Assembly: GCA_018667995.1 (NCBI GenBank)
Contig: JABIQT010000340.1
Span: 1-6,437 of the forward strand
Length of the DNA stretch: 6,437 nt
Direction: 5' to 3'
From: Candidatus Latescibacterota bacterium
GTDB taxonomy: Bacteria > JAAXHH01 > JABIQT01
Shown here: positions 1 to 5,625 of the stretch, piece after piece
Layout: each line of letters opens with the position of its first letter
Numbering within the stretch: the stretch's first letter is position 1
Notes under the pieces: model-generated
Seen by the model: only the letters and a program-made list of their open reading frames with translations
Databases searched by the model: none
Told to the model about the DNA's origin: nothing
Program-made: the position numbers and the translations under genes

Positions 1-15
1 AGGACATTCAGACTC

Positions 16-1101
16 CTAATCTGTTATTTCAGCCGGCTTTACGGAACGTCCCTCAGCCATGGATCGATAGCCGGCGTGTACAAGCTGCAACGTCTTCAGA
101 TTGTCTCTACCATGAGTTTCCGGCGGTCGCTCTTCCTCAATCGCCTTCATCAATTCACCCATAGGCCCAATAAAAGAGTCCGGTGCCCACATCTCTTCAA
201 AACGGTGCTTGAACGAGAGGTGTGACATGTTCGTTGTTGAATGGAACTCCAACGTATCCGGACGTCCATATGGATAGTTATACAGTAATCCGAATGTGCC
301 GCTAATATATCCTTCGGTTCCATCAATCCGAAGTGTTGCATGGCGATCTTCCGTCCAATTGTTGTGATTGACGGAAACGACGGCACCGAATGTATCTGAA
401 AAATCGCATACCGTTACGGTCCGCGTTTCCCCCCTCGGTGCCTGTTCCGGGTATCTGAAACCCGAAGAAGAGACGCTACACGGTTCTCCGAAGAGGGAGC
501 GAAGGCTGTCGAAGTAATGAATGCTGTGATACATCAGATCCAAGCCTTCCACCTCAAGAAGCCATGGCCAAGCGCTCCAGTCTGTCAGAATGCTGATGTC
601 AATCGTAGCAGCCACAGGTTCGCCAATCCATCCCCGTTCAATCAGCGTACGTGAGGCACGAATGGCTTGATCCCAGCGCATCTGCTGGTTCACAGCCAGC
701 GTGATATTAGCCCTCTCGGCAGAATCAACAATGCCTACCGCTTCACCAAAATCATTTGAAAGCGGTTTCTGACAAAGCACGTCCTTGCCCGATGCAGTGA
801 TCTCTTCGACCAGTTTGCGCTGGTGCCATGGGGGAACAGCAATGTCGATAATATCGACATGCGGATCGTCTAACATTGCTGTCAGATCCGGATATACGGT
901 AGAGATCTCAAACTTCGTGGCAGTTTGTCGGGCAATTTCTGTGTTCACGTCCATGATTCCGGCAATCTTGAATCCCGCCTTGCGGTACGCTGGAAGATGT
1001 GCCGCGTTTACGATGGCACCAGCGCCCACGATTCCAATACCAAAATCCTGTCTGGCCCCTAATTTGGGCCTGTAGTCCAAATCAAGATCCGGGGTTACCA
1101 T
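16..1101 (-). CDS. Gfo/Idh/MocA-family NAD(P)-dependent oxidoreductase
   Basis: 361 residues, complete. The family oxidises or reduces sugars, inositols and related polyols with NAD(P) in the cytoplasm; the substrate here cannot be told from sequence. After a polar 20-residue N-terminal tail, a Rossmann nucleotide-binding motif lies at residues 21-30 (IGIVGAGAI), followed by the acidic strand end near D51 (GIMD). The family EKP motif appears as CQKP at 110-113, keeping the catalytic-type Lys112. The C-terminal substrate domain has HSIHYFD at 192-198: His195 and Asp198 fit the usual D-x3-H-x2-D pattern, but the first Asp is Tyr191. The length is typical of the family. The ATG is chosen because a GGGAGG Shine-Dalgarno sits 7 nt before it and because the Rossmann fold follows. 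It lies 17 bp after the M14 carboxypeptidase gene, probably in one transcript. The family call is firm; the reaction is unknown. Confidence 0.95.
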   Translation of the reverse strand: MVTPDLDLDYRPKLGARQDFGIGIVGAGAIVNAAHLPAYRKAGFKIAGIMDVNTEIARQTATKFEISTVYPDLTAMLDDPHVDIIDIAVPPWHQRKLVEEITASGKDVLCQKPLSNDFGEAVGIVDSAERANITLAVNQQMRWDQAIRASRTLIERGWIGEPVAATIDISILTDWSAWPWLLEVEGLDLMYHSIHYFDSLRSLFGEPCSVSSSGFRYPEQAPRGETRTVTVCDFSDTFGAVVSVNHNNWTEDRHATLRIDGTEGYISGTFGLLYNYPYGRPDTLEFHSTTNMSHLSFKHRFEEMWAPDSFIGPMGELMKAIEEERPPETHGRDNLKTLQLVHAGYRSMAEGRSVKPAEITD

Positions 1102-1108
1102 GCCAATG

Positions 1109-1114
1109 CCTCCC
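1109..1114 (-). promoter_or_regulatory. Shine-Dalgarno site of the oxidoreductase gene
   Basis: Read on the minus strand the 17-bp gap between the carboxypeptidase stop and the oxidoreductase start contains GGGAGG, followed by 7 nt and then ATG at 1101. This is a strong ribosome site. It fixes the start codon and indicates independent initiation rather than simple translational coupling. Confidence 0.8.
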
Positions 1115-1118
1115 TATG

Positions 1119-2519
1119 TTAATAGCGACTTTCCTGCGCCGCGGCGGCATTCAACCCAGCCAGTACTGCCGATAGCTGCAGACGGACCTGCGTTTCGAGA
1201 GATACATGCTGAAAATCAAACCGCCGGTTCATATCTTCAAATCGTGCATCGAAATTCCCCAGCAGCATCCGACTTCTTGCCTCATCAGCAGGGGATTGGG
1301 TTTCACAACTCAGTCTGTACGCCGCGGCGGCGTTGAATACCCTATGTCTTAGCGTAGCAAGATTCACGTCGAAGAGGTCACGCAGTGCGGCCATTTTTCC
1401 AGAGTACCGGTCCAGGTCACTTGTCAGAGCCTTAAGCCCAGCTCTTCTGTAAGATAGATAGGACTGATAGTATTCGAGCCAGAATTGCCCATCAGGTGTC
1501 ATCTCGGTCTGGTAGTATCCATGAATTATCTCCGACAGGGCATTCAGAACGTCCGTAAGTTCGTCGCCACGGCGTATCTCCAGGTCGTCCCTGGGCATCT
1601 CCGTAGCGGCCATATTGGCCAGAGACTTATCATAAGCATAGGGCAGCTCGCTGACAGCCGCAAATTGGGTATTGCAGTTCTTCATCACATACTGCATTGA
1701 GTTTATCCGGAAATCCGTGACCAGCTCGCCGTTCCCAGACTGCTGAAAGAACGCCCGCATGCCCTCTACTGTCGGCGTCGAATGAAATCCCTTTCGGATT
1801 CGGAAGAACCCCTTCTGGCCTCCCCTATCTTCGTCGTGTAACGGGATCCCTTCTTCCTCACAAGCACGGCAGATTAACGACAATGATGACTCGTGAGCTT
1901 CAATATCAGGCTCAGCAGCCACGAGAAACCATGCCCCTCCAGTAAACACAATGCTATGGAGACTCAAATGGGCGCCGATTGGAGCGGCATCGTCAAAGAA
2001 ACGGGCACAAGCAACGTTCTCAGGGCGAATATGAAGAACCGACGAATCTGGATATTCGGCATAGCCGAATTCCACATCGTCCCTTGGGAGATCTCGGTAG
2101 ACGTTGAGGAAGTATATACGGAAGTCAAAGGGGAGAGCTACCCAGTCGCGATTGCGAGATAAGCCATCCGGGTTGGCCGAGGGTATAATGTGAAAACGAA
2201 AACGGTCTTTCAGTTTCTGCCAAGCGGGAACTTCATTCAAAAGGCGAACCAAAAGAAGGGCTGTCACAACGCCAGCTGGCTCGTCAGCATGGGCGTTTCC
2301 CTTTACCGAGATGCCGATAGGGCCGTCGCCCATCGTGAAGGCACAGATCGGTCTTCCTTCCCGCGAGTCGCCTATGTGATCAAGCGTCATTGCCGGCGCC
2401 AAATCTGATAGTTTTTCGCAGGCATCCGAAAGTGCCTCAGCCGTCACATAGGAGAGGTGTAGCCTCTGATTCCTGAGCGACTGCCAGGCACCGGATATGG
2501 CGTCGGAAGTAGTAGTCAT
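1119..2519 (-). CDS. M14-family zinc carboxypeptidase with helical C-terminal extension
   Basis: 466 residues. M14 enzymes remove C-terminal residues from peptides or modified amino acids with one zinc ion. Visible elements are the zinc pair H77-x2-E80 in GNAHADEPAG; NPDG at 116-119; VYRDLP at 140-145, which aligns with the NRNxP carboxylate-binding segment so that Arg142 matches Arg145 of carboxypeptidase A; SLHS at 186-189 giving the third zinc ligand His188; and VSELPY with Glu291 as probable catalytic glutamate. The catalytic domain ends near residue 300. About 160 further residues look helical, with few family landmarks. There is no signal peptide, so a cytoplasmic enzyme is likely. ATG 2519 is the only usual start in the open frame, which runs back to a stop at 2577-2579, but no clear Shine-Dalgarno precedes it. 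The gene is followed after 17 bp by the oxidoreductase. The substrate is unknown; it could be an amidohydrolase-like M14 member rather than a true peptidase. Confidence 0.88.
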   Translation of the reverse strand: MTTTSDAISGAWQSLRNQRLHLSYVTAEALSDACEKLSDLAPAMTLDHIGDSREGRPICAFTMGDGPIGISVKGNAHADEPAGVVTALLLVRLLNEVPAWQKLKDRFRFHIIPSANPDGLSRNRDWVALPFDFRIYFLNVYRDLPRDDVEFGYAEYPDSSVLHIRPENVACARFFDDAAPIGAHLSLHSIVFTGGAWFLVAAEPDIEAHESSLSLICRACEEEGIPLHDEDRGGQKGFFRIRKGFHSTPTVEGMRAFFQQSGNGELVTDFRINSMQYVMKNCNTQFAAVSELPYAYDKSLANMAATEMPRDDLEIRRGDELTDVLNALSEIIHGYYQTEMTPDGQFWLEYYQSYLSYRRAGLKALTSDLDRYSGKMAALRDLFDVNLATLRHRVFNAAAAYRLSCETQSPADEARSRMLLGNFDARFEDMNRRFDFQHVSLETQVRLQLSAVLAGLNAAAAQESRY

Positions 2520-2563
2520 TTGGTAATATAAGAAACGCGCCGCAGCGATTAGCCGGACGCGTT
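2520..2563 (-). terminator. GC-rich hairpin with T-rich tail between lipoprotein and carboxypeptidase genes
   Basis: On the minus strand AACGCG, a bulged T and CCG pair with CGG and CGCGTT across an 11-nt loop (2534-2563), giving nine base pairs. The tail that follows is TCTTATATT, T-rich but mixed. It lies downstream of the lipoprotein stop and only 14 nt before the carboxypeptidase ATG. It may be an imperfect intrinsic terminator for the lipoprotein transcript, or a leader hairpin that attenuates the carboxypeptidase. Its direction fits the minus strand, because the plus-strand flank lacks a T run. Confidence 0.4.
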
Positions 2564-2612
2564 GAACTAAAACTCGTTACGATATCTCACAGGTCAAGCA
2601 TGGCTCCAGAAA

Positions 2613-3077
2613 TCACTTCATTCTGGTGCCTTCGTTTGCCACTTTGCGTCGGTCCTGCTCGACGCTGATGGCCTTCTCCACGAACTCAATCTTCTTCTGT
2701 ACCGACTCCGCATCGTCATAGGCCGGAAACTTCGCCAATAGAGATTCGAACTGCTCGAGAGATTTCTCATATTCCTGCGTCTGTATGTAAATTCCACCGA
2801 TCTCGTTCATGGCATGGGAGGCGACCTCGCTGCTGGGATCCGATTGAATGGCCTCCAGGTATACCAAGAGAGCTTCATCATATCGACCTGCCTCGCGAAG
2901 CGTCGAAGCGATCTCAAACGTAGTAATGTCGCCCAAAGGAGAACCATCAGAGCTGCCAAAGCCGCCGGTGTCGGTCCCCTCATGGAACAGAAAGCATGAT
3001 GTCAAACTCATAATAACTGCACAGAGAACTACTAAAGTCAAATAAGACCGGTTCTGTGAGGTCACAGACGGTTTCAT
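2613..3077 (-). CDS. small TPR lipoprotein
   Basis: 154 residues. The N-terminus is a lipoprotein signal: Lys and Arg in the first ten residues, a hydrophobic core at 12-25 and the lipobox LTSC with Cys28 as the predicted lipidated residue. A Gly/Ser/Asp-rich linker follows at about 33-50. Two TPR-like helical pairs come next, about 54-83 (REAGRYDEALLVYLEAI) and 87-120 (TQEYEKSLEQFESLL), then a charged helical tail. No catalytic residues are seen, so the protein is probably a periplasmic-face scaffold or partner-binding protein, in general style like small TPR lipoproteins of envelope assembly. The start is supported by AGGAG 6 nt before ATG 3077 and by the signal peptide beginning there. It is transcribed divergently from the large membrane peptidase gene, which also ends in TPRs. 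Its specific role is unknown. Confidence 0.85.
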   Translation of the reverse strand: MKPSVTSQNRSYLTLVVLCAVIMSLTSCFLFHEGTDTGGFGSSDGSPLGDITTFEIASTLREAGRYDEALLVYLEAIQSDPSSEVASHAMNEIGGIYIQTQEYEKSLEQFESLLAKFPAYDDAESVQKKIEFVEKAISVEQDRRKVANEGTRMK

Positions 3078-3083
3078 ATTAAT

Positions 3084-3088
3084 CTCCT
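3084..3088 (-). promoter_or_regulatory. Shine-Dalgarno site of the TPR lipoprotein gene
   Basis: AGGAG is read on the minus strand 6 nt before the ATG at 3077. It supports this start, which also places the signal peptide correctly. Confidence 0.75.
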
Positions 3089-3152
3089 GTAAATCAAGCC
3101 CATTTTTGCATCAGTCGCGTTTTACTCAATATGTCCTGTTTGAATCATGAAA

Positions 3153-3181
3153 AGTATATAAGAAGGGCAGGCGATTGTCAA
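3153..3181 (-). promoter_or_regulatory. near-consensus sigma-70 promoter for the lipoprotein gene
   Basis: On the minus strand TTGACA (3181-3176) matches the -35 consensus exactly and TATACT (3158-3153) matches the -10 at five of six positions, with an optimal 17-bp spacer. Transcription would begin near 3146, giving a leader of about 70 nt before ATG 3077. No operator was recognised. Because the match is so good, the gene is probably expressed strongly and constitutively. This is a sequence match only. Confidence 0.7.
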
Positions 3182-3282
3182 TACTCTAAAGACACGCTCA
3201 GGAAAACAACTGGTACGCCTCGTCGGACGGGTTTATTTTCTGAAGGTGCCAAAACCTGACCTTATTCACACAATGGACCATA

Positions 3283-5625
3283 ATGCCTCGTACATTATTT
3301 ACCGCCCTGATTGATGCCGGACGTCGCCGAAGTTACCTCTTCGCACTGATCTGTCTGACCATTGCAGCGACCACAATGACCGCTCTCCCGTTGGTAGGAG
3401 TATTGGGGTACGAGTTCGCGTTCCTTATGGGTGTTTTAGTGGCCTTTGCTGCGGGCGTGACCTCTTCACTGCACTTCTCCCGTCGGCGCTCGGAGGCTAT
3501 CGGAGTCGGATCATCTGAGACTTCAATTGGGGCTGAGCTCTTCTGCATGTTGGTTCTAAATCTGTTTCTGTTGATTCCCCCATTTCTGATAATGTCCGCA
3601 AAAGGGCTCATCACTGGCTTGTGCAATTTCGAAGAAGCCACCTCATTCTATCTACTGATTCCAGTAATCACATCACTTCTTGCCACGGCTGTAGGCGCCC
3701 TATGCGGCCTAACTACGGCCAGGGGGCGCTATGCCTGGTTAATGTACATAGGCTATGCGCTCATAGTGATTGCCACTAGCGTTTACAGGCTTTTAACCGA
3801 ACCACCGGTTTTCGCGTACAACGACCTGGTGGGTTATTTTCCGGGACCTATCTACGATGAGGTTATACGACTGACCTCAACACTCATCATCGCACGTAGT
3901 CTTGTACTTCTTGAAGTCGTCGTTCTGATAATGGGAATTGTGCTTACGGTAAATCCTTCGTCGTGGCGATTGGAGCCGCGGCGCCTGCTCCGCCCAATGG
4001 ACTGGCCCCGGGAACTTGGGCTCAGTCTTACCAGGCTAGGATTTCTGGCTGGTCTGATCGCTCTTCTGACGACCTCGGTATATCGTGCTCAACTAGGAAT
4101 TGTGATTGACCGGGAGCATATTCAAACCGTATTGGGAGGCTTCAAACGAACGGAGCATTTTGATATTTACTACGACCTGAACTCGGACACTGGTAAAAGA
4201 ATTGATCTGATCGCTCTGGACCACGAATTTCAGTATGACCAATTGAGAAACTATCTGGAAGTAACCGCGGACTTTCGAATCACGTCATTCATCTACGCGA
4301 CCCCGGATCAGAAGAAGCGGCTTATGGGTGCACGGTTCACGTCCATCGAACGTCCTGGTTCAGACGAAATGCATTTGAACGATGCGGGGTTTCCACACCC
4401 GGTGATGAAGCATGAGCTGGCGCATGTGCTGTCGTCCGATTTCGGGAACCGTCTCTACGGCGGCAGCTATATGATGGGGTATCATGAAGGACTGGCCTCT
4501 GCCGCGGACTGGCGAGTAGACACCATGACCCTCCATCAGTGGAGCAAGGCTATGCGGCAGCTCAACCTGGCGCCGCCACTTAGTCGAATCCTGGGTACCG
4601 TTGGATTCTGGTCCGAGGCACCTTCGCGTAGCTACACGCTAACGGGCTCATTCGTCAGATTCGTCATCTCATCCTATGGCATTTCCGGATTCAAGCAGGC
4701 TTTTCCGGATGGCGACCTGGAAGGGGCCTTTGGCAGACCACTATCAGAGATGATAGCAGAATGGGAGTCTTTCATTGATGCCATTTCACTGACCGAGTCT
4801 GAACTAAATGCGGCAAGACAGAGGTTTCACCGTCCCAGCATATTTCGTAGGCACTGCCCGCACGAGGTTGCCGCGTTGATGGATGAAGCTTCAGTCCACT
4901 ATAGGCAGGGCCGATACGGCCAGTCGATCCGGTACTACGAACAGGTCCTGGATTTGGAGCCCGAAAATCCCTCTGCGCTGAGGGGATTGATGTTGGGGCT
5001 ATATCGCGACACTCAGTACAATCGTTCAGCAGCGGTAGCCGATACAATCATTTCCGATGAGAGGCGGACCGTCAGAATCCTGGCATCAGCCCTGCTTAAG
5101 CAAGGCGATATATCGTGGTTGCGGGGCGAGTTATCGGAAGCCCGATCGCGATACCTGCAGGCACTGGACCGCCGCGGGAATGATGCTATGGAACGGGAGG
5201 CTATGATCAAGATCGCAGCATTGGATCTTCCTGAGGTTAGAGATAACATTATAGGCTATCTCACATCAGATCAGAGCGAGGCCACCAAGGATATTCTACT
5301 CATGCAAGCAATTCAGCGAACGCCTGATTTTGCCATAGCACATTACCTCATGGCGCGCCGTCTCTACAACGGACAGGATTACGAGATGGCGCTGCCTTAT
5401 CTGCAGACCGCGGATAGCTTGAGCACGGCAAACCTGGTGCTCGATGGTGAGATCGCACGGTTGCTAGCTCACAGCTATTTCCACACTGGCGCTTATACCA
5501 CTGCACGCGCAGTTTTTTCACGGATAGCAGCTAGCACCAATTCGTCTGCCCGCATGGTCTGGGCCGAGTCCTGGCTTGCAAGGTGTGATTGGTTCAATAT
5601 CAATGGGAGAGACGTACAGGGATAA
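3283..5625 (+). CDS. polytopic membrane protein with extracytoplasmic gluzincin (peptidase MA-like) domain and C-terminal TPRs
   Basis: 780 residues. About seven hydrophobic helices lie near 18-36, 41-61, 85-105, 121-143, 151-169, 198-222 and 250-267. Positive residues (RRR 14-16, RRR 67-69, RGR 147-149, the basic loop 229-243) fit N-terminus inside and the rest outside. From about 286 (KRTEHFDIYYD) a peptidase MA-like domain runs to about 500. It contains HELAH at 377-381, the HExxH zinc site with Glu378 as catalytic base, and HEGLA at 401-405 with Glu402 as third zinc ligand. YTLTGSFVRF follows at 451-460, matching the later conserved helix of this family. TPR-like helices fill about 530-755, clearest at 531-564, 600-635, 684-715 and 722-754. 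The protein is thus a membrane-anchored metalloprotease with a protein-binding tail, likely acting on envelope proteins; its substrate is unknown. No Shine-Dalgarno is seen before the ATG, but the start sits correctly before the first helix. Its stop touches that of the convergent hydrolase gene. Confidence 0.9.
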   Translation: MPRTLFTALIDAGRRRSYLFALICLTIAATTMTALPLVGVLGYEFAFLMGVLVAFAAGVTSSLHFSRRRSEAIGVGSSETSIGAELFCMLVLNLFLLIPPFLIMSAKGLITGLCNFEEATSFYLLIPVITSLLATAVGALCGLTTARGRYAWLMYIGYALIVIATSVYRLLTEPPVFAYNDLVGYFPGPIYDEVIRLTSTLIIARSLVLLEVVVLIMGIVLTVNPSSWRLEPRRLLRPMDWPRELGLSLTRLGFLAGLIALLTTSVYRAQLGIVIDREHIQTVLGGFKRTEHFDIYYDLNSDTGKRIDLIALDHEFQYDQLRNYLEVTADFRITSFIYATPDQKKRLMGARFTSIERPGSDEMHLNDAGFPHPVMKHELAHVLSSDFGNRLYGGSYMMGYHEGLASAADWRVDTMTLHQWSKAMRQLNLAPPLSRILGTVGFWSEAPSRSYTLTGSFVRFVISSYGISGFKQAFPDGDLEGAFGRPLSEMIAEWESFIDAISLTESELNAARQRFHRPSIFRRHCPHEVAALMDEASVHYRQGRYGQSIRYYEQVLDLEPENPSALRGLMLGLYRDTQYNRSAAVADTIISDERRTVRILASALLKQGDISWLRGELSEARSRYLQALDRRGNDAMEREAMIKIAALDLPEVRDNIIGYLTSDQSEATKDILLMQAIQRTPDFAIAHYLMARRLYNGQDYEMALPYLQTADSLSTANLVLDGEIARLLAHSYFHTGAYTTARAVFSRIAASTNSSARMVWAESWLARCDWFNINGRDVQG

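Larger units (their letters stand above)
3078..3282. other. divergent intergenic region
   Basis: These 205 bp separate the leftward lipoprotein gene from the rightward membrane peptidase gene. The region contains the lipoprotein promoter and Shine-Dalgarno. For the rightward gene I see no good -35/-10 pair and no Shine-Dalgarno near ATG 3283; only short imperfect repeats (AAGGT at 3243 and ACCTT at 3259) occur. No RNA gene or longer repeat was seen. Confidence 0.6.

Noticed and set aside
785-1075. 96-residue open frame on the plus strand
   Set aside because: It lies antisense within the oxidoreductase gene, has no Shine-Dalgarno or recognisable domain, and the opposite strand has clear family motifs.
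1893-2408. Two plus-strand open frames opposite the carboxypeptidase
   Set aside because: They are shadows of the M14 coding frame, with compositions lacking any domain or signal.
2566-2597. Possible promoter for the carboxypeptidase with TTGACC as -35
   Set aside because: At 17-18 bp spacing there is no reasonable -10; the nearest match, TTTAGT, needs a 20-bp spacer.
3243-3263. AAGGT/ACCTT inverted repeat before the membrane protease gene
   Set aside because: Five base pairs only, with competing pairings; too weak to call an operator or hairpin.
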